Positions 1 through 13,900 are shown, counted from the stretch's first letter. The stretch: 29,418 nucleotides of DNA from Hemicentrotus pulcherrimus (GCA_003118195.1 BEXV01000558.1:24619-54036); one strand, 5' to 3'. Numbers and translations: made by a program. The notes: a model not told the origin generated them from the letters alone.

Positions 1-1796
1 AAGGCAAGGGGGTGGAAGGGGAGAGGAGAGAAAAAGGTGAAAGAGGGCTGGGAACAGGGGAAAGGAGGGAAAATGGTGTTGATCATACACCTAGAAGGAA
101 CAACCCTAAAGAGGGCAAAGGATGCATACACATGTGGGTACAATACTTTTTTTTTTTAATGGAGAAAAGGAGAAAATAGAAAATGAGGGGACATAAGACT
201 AAGATAAAGGAGGCAAACCCAAGACTTCTCTAAACAATTTTATCTTTGTTTTAGATATGAAAATGAAAGTAAACCTTGCATGATTCATCAATTAAAAGGA
301 TAGTGCCAATTTATACAGGCTTATTACATTAATAGGAGAAAAGGGGATTATGGGAACTCCCTTGTGTGTCACCTCTAATAAAGTTGCTGTGACAACAAGC
401 ATGATGTTTCATTTGAAGTCAGAATTTCAATGATTGTAAGAATTATGAAATTCAGCTAAAAACAAACTTGTATTGAGTTTTTCTTATGTAGATACTTGAC
501 AATATGATTTTTTATTGCTTTACACTAATCTTAGATTTCAATGATATTCATCCTTTTCACTGCTTATTGGTTTTTCACAAGTAAACTATAACAAAGAAAT
601 TTGTTTCATTTGTAGTTAAATATAAAAGGGCATTAAAAGGATACTGGAATTTAAAAAAAAAGAACTTTCAAGCGATATGATTTTCCAGTTGCTTTTGATG
701 AATGCTTTTATGGCAAGAAACTCTCAAGAATCACATATTTATAGTGTTTTGATTTATCACTTTCTCAGCATGAAACGTTTACCAGCGAAGGCTACTTGTG
801 AAATTCATGAAAGTGTCTTGTAAATTTAGAGTCTGTGTTTGTCCAGTAGCTAATAGAAATTTGAAACAACCCCCACTCTCCATACATGTACATGTACACA
901 TTGTTAGAAAGATCATGCTGTGTGTGTTTTTCTAAGGGTATTCCCTTTTTTTCTGTGAAAATTCCTTACAGGAAGCAAGAATTATATTTTTAGTTTCAAC
1001 AATTACCCAGAAGTGATAACCTTCTCAATGCTTAGTATTACACATAAGGCTGTTGTCATGGAAACACATGAATAAGGTCTTTCAGGATGTCAATCACTTC
1101 CTGATATGTTTTGAAGGAATTCATTGCCTGAAATGAAAAGTAATCTTTTTCATTTTTTTCTTCTTCCACTGAATAGAGATTGTGTCTTTAAACAGGCCTG
1201 ATAAAAATCTGATTTAAATTGGTTTTCCCAATTTTTAATCCCATTTTTTTTTTCTTCCCGATTTTCTCCTTATTTTCTCTATTCTTCCCTATTAATTCCC
1301 AATTTTTCTTACTCAATAGGGGTGAATGTTGTTAGATGCCATTTTTTCCCCAGAATCCCTTTTTTTCTTCTTCTTCATTTATTGTCAATCAAGATTTGAG
1401 AGTTATCTGTGTTAGACTTTTTTTTTTTGTCCAAGAAAGCTTAGCCTGTCTTCTCTTTCCCCAATCTCTCTTCTATTTACGTCTGTACCTCCATGGAATG
1501 GAATTTCAACACAATTCATTATTTCTCACTATAATACTAAGCTAGGCATGATTTATGAAATGCTCAGAATATGGCAAGTAGTGTTGTATCAGTAGTTATG
1601 CATTGGTAACTTTATTTTTTGCCAATTTAAAATACTCAAGTTTATCTCCACTTTTAGTTAATAAAAAAAACAACTTGTAAACAGAAATCAAAATAGAACC
1701 TGAGATAGCTTTCAGAGAGTAGGAGTTAACTCTCGTATTATTAATTTTTGTAATGAATCTCCACATCTTGATTTGTTTATTTCCTTTTCGTTGCAG
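1..1796. other. Upstream ALS2 intron or flank, no exon seen
   Basis: Purine-rich at 1-130, pyrimidine-rich at about 1200-1350, AT-rich between. I saw no RCC1-like coding block with splice sites on the + strand. The pyrimidine-rich open frame at 1336-1545 is low complexity. Confidence 0.6.
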
Positions 1797-1909
1797 ATGC
1801 CTAATAACACTCTTGTATGGGATGCAGCAGTAGGGGGTACACACACCCTTCTCTTGGCAGATGGGACCAACTGCATGCCAGATGTCTACTACCTAGGCAA
1901 ACAACCAAG
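1797..1909 (+). CDS. ALS2: ALS2 exon A: last RCC1-like repeat
   Basis: Acceptor ttgcag before 1797 and donor aag|gtacga after 1909; enters in phase 0 and leaves two bases (ag) of a split codon. Encodes [14 protein letters not shown], then THTLLLADG, an RCC1 blade pattern (G-G-x-H-T-L-x-L-x-x-x-G). The ATG at 1797 is only the first codon of this exon, not a proposed start: the RCC1 propeller needs several more blades encoded upstream. Confidence 0.85.
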
Positions 1910-4900
1910 GTACGATACCTTTATACATGAGGATCATGCAGTCACTGGGAGATATGGAACCTTTTAATATGCCAGCTCCAGGGACCATGTATTCTTGTGT
2001 AACCTCGTTATGTTTGTTGTTTTTCTTGTCACGTTTTGAAAACCAATGCTCCAATGTTTTTTCTAGGAATGCTCATTTGAATTCCATCAATAAAAAGATT
2101 CCCCAATATGGAAATTCAATCAAATCCTCCATTTCTTTCATTGGAATGCTCCCTTGAAATTTATTTTGAAATCTTAGACACTGCATAAAATTTGATTAAT
2201 TTTCGTATACATGTAGATAGATCATCACTGTCAGAATTGTTGTGAATGTTTTTTATCCTTATATAATCTTTTTTTTTACTAGCCTTCAAGAATTAAGGAG
2301 CTCCAACAGTACTCCGACTCCAGAAAGCCCTCTACGGGATGGAAGTGATAAGTCCAAAAAACGGCCTATGTCATCCTCTATCTCTAAATCACCCACAGTC
2401 AAGTACGCAGCTAGGGCCAAGCAACCTGAGAAACTCACCTTTCTCAAGAAGGTAGCTTTAGGTGTGGAGTGCCTTTCACTCTTGTGTAGCTATTTGTCCC
2501 TTGCTTCAGATGCTCCTGAGGTAGGAGTCTGGCAAGAGTCACTGGTCTTTTTGATGGCATGGGTTCATATCCCACCGCTGCCACCATATTACAAAATGGT
2601 GAACAGTCATGATAATGATAGACCATCTTTATCATGTTATTGACTCAGATATCTATAAACTACAGAAACTGTTCTAGAGTTGAAACTAATAGGGACTTTT
2701 AGTGGACAACGTAGATTGCTACGATCGACGTCATTTTAATGCACTGCCTTGAATGGACGTCACATGTATCAGTCCAAGAAAATCTAAATGTCCTTAATAA
2801 CTGAACAAAATTACTTATTAGAGCAAATGACTTACTGACCAACTGACAGCATGAGCCTTTCTAATGAACACAAAACAAGGCAGGTATCCAGCTGTCGCAG
2901 CGGTGATGTTAAAGAAGGATGACCAGACACAATAATTTTGGTAGTGAAGGAACGTTTTTTTATGATTTCCCAACTCATTATTTAAGAGCTGGCTATAGTC
3001 AGGCAATAAAATGACTGAATACCACAATGAGCAGCATGAGCGCAGCCTATAAAATGAATTGGATAGTTTGGACATGTTCAAAATGCTTGTACCAAGCTCT
3101 CCAGAGTTGTTACACAGGGTCTCTACAAATTAGGAAAAGCTTACTTAATGTCCAGCTTGGTTAAGTGTTAGAGGGTTTAGGTTTTTCTCATTGATTCTTA
3201 TTGGATTATTTGTTTATATTCCTCAGAGTTGTAAACTGTTTAAATTAATTAATTTATGGTCATCTGATTACAAAAAAAACCCAATCAGAATACTTTGTCT
3301 AACTTTTTAATTTTTTTTTTTTCATTTTCAAATGTAGAATGGTTGGTTGCAGGCTGTCGCTGCATCATCAGACCAGTGTGCCTGTATTGCTGATAAAAGC
3401 AGTAATGGTTTTGTAGCAATCACCCATGAATTCTCAGCCACAGAGAGGCTACTTTACAGTCAACTAGCTTCCATCAAATCCTCTATCATCAAGACTTTAC
3501 AAAGCTCAGGTAAAATCCAGGTGCTCTGCTCTTTTGAACATAAAAAATAGTAAATATAAGCAACTTTAAAAAAGGGTGATAAGATTTGCATTATATCACC
3601 ATGTCAACTGTCCATGCTTGTATGTTGGGTAAGGAAGCATGAAGTACCCATATGCCCAAGCCTCTTTAAAGTGGACTCTTGTTAAATGAAAATTTGGACG
3701 ATGACAATTTTCTCCTTACATTGGGTATCTTGTCATTTCAGGAGTAAAAAGTAAAAAGAGAAGAATATGAAAAGCTAAGACCAGCAAAATTTCCTTGGTA
3801 TGAGAGTTTTTTTTTTTTAAATTGCAGCTTTTTATTAAGGTTCAACTGTATCATGGAAAGTGTTTTAGAACCTCCTGAAAAACATGCATACAGCAGATTG
3901 TAATGATCTAAACGATACCTTCTTGATTTTTGGACATGGTCCAACTTCCAGAAGTACAGAAGTCTGTGGAAGGCACCATCTACAGCGGGCCAATGAGACT
4001 CATCCTGGATCTCTATGGGTCAATCTGCGGCCTTGTAGCACAGAACTGTCTGCACCTGACAGGTCTAGTTCAGCGCAACAAGGACTTGTGGGATGTGATG
4101 ATGCTGAAGGAGATTGGTCGCTACATCCAGCTCTTCCAGGAATATGCCAACGCTGTCTGTGATTTCATTACTATCACAGGATTCACCCACCTAGGAAAAG
4201 ATGCCAAGTAAGACCCCCAAAATCAATTCTCATTTCAAAAAAATTTAGTGTTTTTCTCTGAGTAGCTAATCCTGTTGTATATCTAGTAAAATAGGCAAAC
4301 TTCATGTATGAAGTAGAATTATGCATAAACCTCCATCTACTTTTAACAGTTTTATTTTGATACATGGCTACCGTACGCACATCTGGGGTTCTAGTGTTGG
4401 TATTGCTTTGTGAGAGAAACTTGGCTTAAATTGTTCATCATGCAGTCATTCCCTACATTTCTTCACTTATATTGAATACTTATAATTATTAATTTACTTT
4501 ATCTATGATCAGGCTTTTCTCTTACTTTTGTATGGTTTGAATTTGTTTTGCTTCTCTGTATTCACTGTGTTTATATTCATTCGTCATATTTTATTTGTTT
4601 TTTTTATTTTTGTGGCAGCATCAATAAGCTTGTTGCCTTTATAACTTGTCTCCTCATTAATTCATTATTATTTTGTGATCTGTTATATGAATTTTGGAAA
4701 TGGTTTTTTAATTTCTATTACTAATGAATGAAACAAGTGTCATCTTGAGCTTAAGTTAATTTTTCATCATTACATTAACTTGAGTTTATGTTTATTTTCT
4801 GGTTTTCTTGTAGTGATGCCTTGGCTAAGCATGATGCTGTATTTGTTGAAGTACTTAACGAAGAGAAACCAACAGTATATGGAGCACCTCTTAGGATGGC

Positions 4901-7900
4901 TATGAAGTTACCGTTGGATAGAATCAAGACATACTCGTATCTACTCACCAAACTCAGAGACTACTATCCAGAGGTAACATACATTTCATACAGTTTTGAT
5001 TCTACTAAACAAAGCTGCCTTTATATTCAGGTTAAAACCCTTGGGATTATGTACCTAACTAAAGATGCAAGTGTGTCTAGTATATGTTTATCCATGATAA
5101 ACATGTCTGACATTTCTGAATCTCTGTACTCACAACATGCTTTAAGATTAGTTATGGTTCCTAAAAATGTATGTGTATTCCTCAATTTCCAAATAAATGC
5201 TACTTTTAATGTATACACATTTTATTGCTATTGGTATACACATATTCTGTATGTGAAACAAACTCAAATGTTGTTCCAATTCATTTGCCTGCATACATTT
5301 ATACACACATTTTTTATAGAAAATTAGTAAGAAGAAATTGCTACTCTTAAATTGAAAAGCTTCACTATGTTTACCGAATGAAAGCTCAATAATAGTTTTG
5401 TTTTCTCATCTCTAACAGGACTCTGGTGAGTATAGTCTGCTGGATGAGTGTAGTGCATCATGGGAAGAACTGAAGAAGACGGTAGAGAAGAAGCAATCTG
5501 ATGCTGATGACACAAGGACCTTCTGGGAGTCTTGCCCTGCCAAGTTAGCTGTAAGTTGAGACAAGATGAAGCAAGATGAAATGGATGTTGATAGATGCAT
5601 GGTATTCCTTTGAAATGACTCCTTTGGTTAAGACGATAGAGAGTGAAACCTGTCTATAAAGACCACCCAAGGGAGACAAGAAAATTTGTCTTTATAGGCC
5701 GGTAGTCTTTATGTACAGGTTCCTTTAGTAAATTTTAAATGAGAAACCATTTTCAAGGGAAGCAAAAATGTGGTCTCTGTAGACAGGTGGTCTTTCTTTA
5801 CAGATGGTCACTAAAGCAGGTTTGAATGTGCATGAATTCAACCCTATATTACCAGTATGATACAACTTTTCTAAACACAGAAAAAGTTTTCAAAATTTTC
5901 TTCAAACTTTAGCTACAGTAACTCCAGTTCATAGTGCATTTAAGGAACTCATTCTAATAGGAACCATTTACTATACATGGGTCAAGGGCGGCAAATGTAG
6001 ATAAATGTCTTGCCAAAAAACGATAGTACCATATTTGAATCCCCAGTGAAAAGTTTAACCACTGGGCTTTAACACCTCCCTTTATGTAGGACCAACTAAA
6101 CACTTTGACATACATATGCATGTACATACGGTTCTTGCATGTTGTCCACAAGACAGGATGAATAATAATCTCCTGTCTATTTCTCTAAGGAATCCATCAA
6201 ATCTCCAGACAGACGACTGATCCGCGATAGTCGTACCAAGCCCCTGCAGGTTGCCAACGCCAAACGGCTCTCTACTCATTGGTTTCTGCTCTTCAATGAT
6301 ATCTTGGTTCATGCCTATGTGAGTAGACTTCTCAGAAAATAAGTAGCTTTTGTGCCAATGTCCATCTAGGTTCATGGCTTCAAGGTGACATGGGGGTAAA
6401 CTAAAGAAATTAAATTCATGTATCACATTACATTCCAATTTGAATTTTCATTCATAATGTTATTGTTAAACTAAGTAACTAAACAGAAATCCACAGATAT
6501 TGGATGAGAGTGTGTACTTTCACATGAAGGGATGCAGTGTTTGCTTACCAAATTCCTGATTTTTGCTGTTGGTTATATAACCTTTCTATCTGAAGGTTGA
6601 AGGAATGATTTCTGATAATGCATTCACTTCAATGAATTATTCAGGTTTTATGATTATAATTTATTCATTATCACACCTGAAGATTTATAGTTAACACATA
6701 GGAATGCTGTCAATTAATACCACCTTCTTTTCGTTGCCCTGTGTAAGGAGTGCTGTAACAAATTTATAACTTAAATCAGTGATGAAACGTGATATTATGC
6801 AACTTGGGATAAAGACTTCATTTGCTTGGAAGAAAAAATGTTCTTTTTGTAACATCTTATAAAGAGTTACGATTGATCAAAATCAATCGCAAGTCCTCTA
6901 ATCAATCGCAAGTTTACAGTCTCTTATCTCTTATGTACATAGATTGATATCAATCACAAATAAGTTGCGATTGATATCAACTCATTTTAAGACGGGGTCC
7001 TGGAGGTTATGGAGACACAATATACATAGCATATCATCGTTGCATTTCAAATTTAATTCATGCCCTTTTTTGCAACTTATTATTTAAATAATTTAACACC
7101 CAAAGGATGACGCAAAAGTAGCTCTGCCTACTATGCAAAGAGTGCCTGAGCCACAGAAGGTAGATTGTTTTTTTGTAGTAGGCTTTTTGTTGTTTAAATA
7201 AGTATCAAGTGTAAGCATGTTGAACCGATTTTAGTTTGCTATCTTCCCTCATGTATCTTGATTTATACGTTGTCTTTTGTGTAGATTAATTGATAGTGGT
7301 AAAGATACCAGTTACAAGAATTCAGATGCAGGAGGTTAATTTTAGATTCCTAAATCCTAAAATCCCTTCCTACCAAGTCACTAGAATGATAAGTAGGTGG
7401 TTTGATATCAGTGAAAAAATTTAGTCAACACTATCAGTATGATACTATGCCATAACTGTGTCACTCAGTGGCATGATACCTTTTAATGCAACTCAATATC
7501 AGCCATCTCAAATCCCCCTTTTTATGGGAAAACCTTTATTCTGCTTTTCTTTTGTTGACTAATCTAACTTACGCTTGAATCTATGGTGTTTTTGCCACAG
7601 GGCTTACGGTGGTTAAATCAAGTTTAGTTCATTCTTAAGAGTAGAGTGCATGAAAATGTTTTCTTTTACAGTCACATGCTTAACCTTAGTTCACATCGCA
7701 CATACATGACCAACTATATGTAATGCACTTCCCTTCTTTATTCTTTTTGTGTTGAAAATCATGTCTAAATTTCAGATTTTCATTTATTATACAACTTCTT
7801 GAAGTGAAAAGGTACATGTACATAAACATGTCATGCTAAAACAAATGCAAGCATAGACACTTCAGGAGTTTGGTCTAAAGTTCTTTGCTTAAAGGTATTA

Positions 7901-10900
7901 CAAAGTTTTGGGAAATTTTGAAAAATTGGTGAATAATGATTCTTTACATTTTTGATATATTTGGATGCCCCTGTGGATGTATAATAAGCACTAAAAAAAT
8001 TAGCCCCTAAAACACTTCTGCTTTCGAGAAAAAATGAAAATAAAAATTTATCGGTACTCCCGATAAATTTTGATACATTTCAAATAGCGCATACGGCCGT
8101 ACAATGGTAGCTGTGACTCTGAAAATTTCAGAATATGTAGTTGTGATATATACCTACCAAACGGGAATAGCTTATCGGTCAAAATTAGTCAAGAAACATT
8201 GTTTTATAGCTTAATTAATAACTTGACCTTGAGAGGGCGCTATACCCCTTACCAAAACTTTGTAATACCTTTAACAATTACTTAATAATTGGCTCATAAT
8301 ATTGTGGTTTATGATGTGCCATTAATCAAAGCATCATGGAAAGATATAGATGAATCTATATTTAAAATGTGGTTTTCAAAAGATTCTAAATCATTCAAAT
8401 TCTTTCCACAATTCCAAATGCACTCAGGGATTTGGAGTGGTAATGATACCTCACTTCTTGACTTTGTATGTTTTACTTTATATATACATACCGTTTGCTA
8501 TTTTTTGATATTTTTTTTTACCATAATGGGAACTTCCAGATGTAGACTGTTGTATGAATCTGATAAAAGTTTTAGATCAATGTTTTATACCGATGTTAAG
8601 ATGGAAAGAAGGCATTTAAGCATAACTTTTAAAAAGAAGACTTGAATATTGTTTTTACAGTGGAGGCTTTATGATCCACTTAAAAAGCTAGATTAATATT
8701 GTTTTCTTCTCAATATTTTTTTTTACCCACAACATTACAATTAGTCAAATTTATCAACTTTATTTATAGAGATACTACGTGTTGTATGTGCTAAAAATTG
8801 TTGATCAAGATTGACATCAAAATTGAGCAATAGTATGGAAATGTTACAAAACAGCACCACATTAGTATCATATTCGTGCTAAACTGTAGGTTTTTAGCTC
8901 TACTGCTTTGAGTCTGGAAAAACCTTATCTAAAGGAATGTTTGTGTAAGTTTAAGCACGTGTTATAGTGATTTCTGTCTCAGTAATCCTTTGTATGCATG
9001 GTGTCAGTGACAATGAAGTTTTCGTTTTATTTGGTGTTGTCATATACCATAAGCAGAGTGGACTTGTAAATCCTTGAGATCAACTTCATTATACTGGCAC
9101 AAGAAGGGTATACATGTACATGTATATTCATCGGTGTATGCTATGATGGAGTCCCTTAAAAATGTAGAATAATATTCCGGATCCTGTGTCTTCTTTTAAT
9201 GCTGAAAAATGTTTAATATAGGGAAAAGATGTTATGGATGGAAAGGGGAATTTTTGTTCATATTTAGTGTTGATTATTTTAATTGTATGTATGGAATAAC
9301 CTGCAATCTCTGTGGTATCAGGGATAGTTTTAATTTGCTGTCATATCAAATACTTCTCTTCAATAGGAATTGAATGAAGAGTAATGAAAAAAATATCATA
9401 ATAGCATAAATGTTTTTTGTTGACAATGAAATCATGTTATTTTGTCAGAATGAATGTTGGGTGATGTATTTATTGGTTGTTTCTGCTCCCCTTTTTTGTT
9501 GGTTTGTCAGCATACAAATTCATGAGAGATCCATCTGAAGTTTCATATAACTCAGTATCTCTTGTGTTTGATTGATTTATTGTTCTGGTAAGATGAGAGA
9601 GTTTAATCTATTATCTCTTGCTTTTCTTGCAGTTTTCTAATCATCAAATCTTCAGCTTGGCATTAGTATGGGCTGAACCTATTCCTGACACAGACCAAGT
9701 CACGTGAGTATTTTATGTCACTCTCTCTCTCTCTCTCTCTCTCTACCCCCCCCCCACCCCCCTCCTTCGCATCCTCCTCTCTCCTAACTTCTCTCTTTGA
9801 TTAGTTGAATAATGTACAGATTAATGTATTTCTTATGTCACATTAAGCAGATTTAGTATAAAAAGGTCCTTATAAAGTCCTACATTTTTACATACAATTT
9901 TATTACCTGCTGCTATGTCTGACATGATCTCTTGGACTTTCTATCAATCATTGTGGTATCATAACTCTTTATTTACTGATCCTCCTTTTTTATTCATACC
10001 AGAAATGCAATACAGCTGAATATGCCTGAGGAGTCGTTAGTATTGCAGGCGCCCTCTCCTGTTGAGAAAGCGGAATGGTTATGGTCCATCAATCAAGCCA
10101 TTGACTCTATTCTCACGACTAATCAGAAGAGCCTAATGTCCAATCAGAAGAGCCCTAGTCCTGACAACACACAGAGGGATGGAGCCTTCCAGAAAGTAAG
10201 CACAAAACTACAGTCATGGCATGAATCAATCACAAATAACTATGGGTGGATATTTTTGCAGCAAAATTCTTTGCAGGATTTCAAAAATATAGTGTTTTCT
10301 CAATTAGATATTATATTACTCAGTTATTTCGGCGCATGAAAATTCCACAAACCTAAACCTTGCAAGTTTGCAAACATTTTGTGCATGAGAGGTTTCCCGT
10401 TTACAGTACCGTAATTAACGGTGTATACACCGCACCTTTTTGCCGCCAAAAAAATGTCAAAGTCAGGGGTGCGGTTTATACACGTTACACCAAATTTTTT
10501 TTTTTGAAGGCCGAAAAAGAAGGGTGCGGTTAATACACGAGGGCGGTTTATACAACGTTGATTACAGTATTTCATTGAATTTAATAAAGCAGTGTCATTG
10601 ATGCTTTTGAGTAGTAATCCAAGAAATAGGAAATATTTGGACCAGTAGTTGCAATCTATCACTGTCTATACAGATTGTATGTTTGCCAGTTATTTGCATG
10701 GTGATATCCTGAACCATTTCCTTAATGGAGGCACTAGACTGATAAAAGAGAATGTCCATATACATGGAGGAAAAAATGGAGTGTGTGGTGATGGCCGTGC
10801 TTGTAATTTGACAAGAACTTCCTTTTTTTAATGTTCCTTGCTGAAATCAAACCCGCTGCTCATAATTTTTGAAAAGTATAGTTCACATATAATCATAATT

Positions 10901-13900
10901 TTCTTAGTAGGATTACACATATGTGTGTGACAAAAATGTACACAGTGCAATTATTGTGTTTCAAGCAATCTTGTTTTTAAGAATTATTCTCCAGTATTTA
11001 TTCTGCAAATATGCAACGGTTGGGTCTTGTTAACCAATCAGTGATACACATGAAATCATCAATGGTCATGATTTGAGTGATGAACATGTAATTCCTTAAC
11101 AATGTTTAATACCCATGAACATCTATGCACATGTTTTACCCCTTAATAATGGAGAGCATAGACTTTTATGAATACGGTAGTAGATTTATGTGAGGAATAT
11201 TTGTATCTTCATCCTGGTATAAAGTGGTTGAAGCAATCCAGTTTGGGTACATATTTGTGTTTAGGTACCACCGAAACGAACGAGACAAGGGCGACATGCA
11301 TTCAGCTCAGCAGGGGTGCACAAAGACGCAGTCTATGAAGGGACTTGGCTGAATGGAAAATGCAATGGAAAGTGAGTTACTAAAAAGGAATTATTTAATT
11401 GTCTTTTTTCAGAATGCAAGAACTTTAAGATTTCATGTTTAACTATAGCTATATTGGAATGCTATGGGTTTTATTTGGGCAGTAGACATTAGAAATCATA
11501 ACAATTAAATGGAACCAAAACCATCATACTAAGTTACTTTTATTGTAAAGTTTTAGATATTTGAATTAAATGAGTGAAAATTTGAAAAAATCGGGCAAGG
11601 AATAAGCAAGTTAAAGCTTTTTGAAATGACTAGTCACTAGAGGGCGATATTCAATTTTGATGCATCATTTGTGGACAACTCTCCATGCCTTTTGTACTTA
11701 AAATTTCAGAATTCTTTTGTTTTCTTCATATTTATACGGTTCTCTATCAGATCATAACATGTGAAGTAGAATATCATTTTGCATTCTATACCTTGCTTTC
11801 AGGGGAGTAGATTATCTCAATCACAAGAAAGAAGGAAAAACATGAAATTTAAAGTACAAAAGGCATGGAGAGTTGTCCACAAATGACGCACCAAATTGAA
11901 TATCGCCCTCTAGTGACTAGTTATTTCAAAAAGCTTTAAATTCCTTATTCCTTGCCCGATTTTGTTCAAATTTTCACTGATTTTATTCAAATATCTTAAA
12001 CTTTACAATAAAAGTAACTTACAGTATGAAGGTTTTAGTTCCCTTTAACTATTTTCTAATTTGGAATGAAGAATACATGCTCTATTGAAAAATACTCTAA
12101 AATCTATTTCCTAACACCTGTCTAGTTACTGCTGTAACCCTGGAAACAACAACATACATAACCCCATCTCTAACCTATAATGGCAGAATTGCATCCCAAG
12201 TCCTACTACTATAGTTATGACAACATGAAGCTCACAGGAAAAGTCGAAACACCCCCAACTTTCAGATAATTCTCTCCTTCTTATATTAAAGAAAATTCTA
12301 CAATTATTTTAGTGTTATGGTCAGAACAAATAGTGAAAGGAAAAAAAGAGTAATATAACCTGGTAAATAAATCATGATATAAAATTTGACTATTTTTTTT
12401 CTTTTTTTCTTCAATTTCAGGGGAACGTTAAGATGGCCAGATGGAAAGAAATACACTGGAAACTTTGTTCAGGGCGTGCAGCATGGGTAAGTAATAAACT
12501 TTCACTTTCAATTACGAGTTACATGACAAACCATTCTGCAGTTTTCACTTCCAATCCTTGCTGATTCCTACTTTATTAACTATGAACATATAAACCTCTA
12601 AAGATGTTCCCAGAACTACGGATGATGACTCTTCACTGCATTAAATATGCAACAGTCGTCATTCTAATTATGTCAGAGTTTATTTTCATTGGTTCGCTTT
12701 TCAGGAGCCGGTAATGAACCCTAAGGCCTGAATTCACAAAGGAGGTTTGTAGACAAACCTAGGTTTGTTTTGAAGCGTATCAGACCAACATTTGTCTGAA
12801 CCTTGGTCTAAAAACACATGGAAAGTGTGATATGTTTGTCGACAAACCTCCTTTGTGAATTCGGGCCTTTGACTGCAAGTTGTGTTTATGAAGCTTCAAC
12901 ATAATCAAGACAGAATCTTTTTTTTTTAATAATGAAAAAATGTGTCACCACATTAACATGTAGTTCCTGTTGATGTTGTCTTTTTGATTTCAGCTTCCCC
13001 ATGTCATTTTTTCATGACTAGTGCAAGACAAACAAACTTCAGTATGTTTTCATTTCAAGCTATTCTTCAATATAAGCCTTTGATAAATTGATGCTTGATA
13101 GTGCTGTAAAACTGTCCTGTTAAAGATCATCTTTGTAAAAGTTGTAATTCCAACTTATCCAAACTTTGTAGGATTGATTCTTCCTATGGGCTTGTTAATA
13201 GTATAGTATCAATGACTGCTTTGAGAGAAATAGTTGTTTTTATACGCTCAAGGGAAGGTTAAATTGTGCTATTTCTCGAGGCGTGCCAAGGGAAATAGCC
13301 CAATTGTAACCTTCCCGAGAGCGTATGAAAACAATTATATACCTCACTTAAGGAATCCAGCCATCTGATTGGTCGAAATTGCAGTCATAAACTTTAACTA
13401 TTCCTGTAAAATTGACCGGTAAACTTCCAGTTACCGGAAAAGATAGTTCAGCCATGGTGAAATTCCCATAGGTTGACATGTTAAAAAATGGTTTGACCGA
13501 TCAAGGAAACAGTACGTGTGCGAAAAATTGGTCGCACACATACGGTATCCGCGATCGGTCAAACCAGTTTTTAACATGTCAACCTATTGGTATTTCACCA
13601 TGGCTGAACTATCTTTTCCGGTAACTGGAAGTTTACCAGGCAATTTTACAGGAATAGATAAAGTTTATGACTGCAATTTCGACCAATCAGATGGCTGGAT
13701 TCCCTATTAGGTATATAATTGTTTTTATGTTGTCATTGTGTATCAGACATGGAGTATTTACAGTGCCTGGACCTGATCCATCCAAACAAGAAGTCTTCGA
13801 AGGGCAATGGCTTGAAGGAAAGATGCATGGAGTTGGGATTCTCAGGTAAGCTTTGTACACTATCTTCATTTGAAACAAGCTTTGAGTTCTGGTAACGGTA

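Noticed and set aside
885..900. Recurring acatgtacatgt palindromes (also near 7812, 9112, 21718)
   Set aside because: Short, scattered and consistent with background composition; no shared context to support a site.
1336..1545. Phe/Ser/Leu-rich open frame upstream of exon A
   Set aside because: Pyrimidine-rich low-complexity sequence with no RCC1-like pattern and no fitting splice sites.
1797..1799. ATG at the first base of exon A as the ALS2 start codon
   Set aside because: It follows a strong splice acceptor, and the propeller blade it begins needs upstream blades; more likely an internal Met.
3884..4162. Alternative frame over exon D
   Set aside because: Out of frame with the phase-consistent alsin reading, and its residues show no family pattern.
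8289..8645. 118-codon open frame in intron G-H
   Set aside because: No recognisable domain, AT-driven composition, non-ATG (TTG) start, located directly after a MITE inside a long intron. Likely chance.
10324..10662. 112-codon minus-strand open frame
   Set aside because: Lies over the gcggtttatacacg repeat; no homology recognised.
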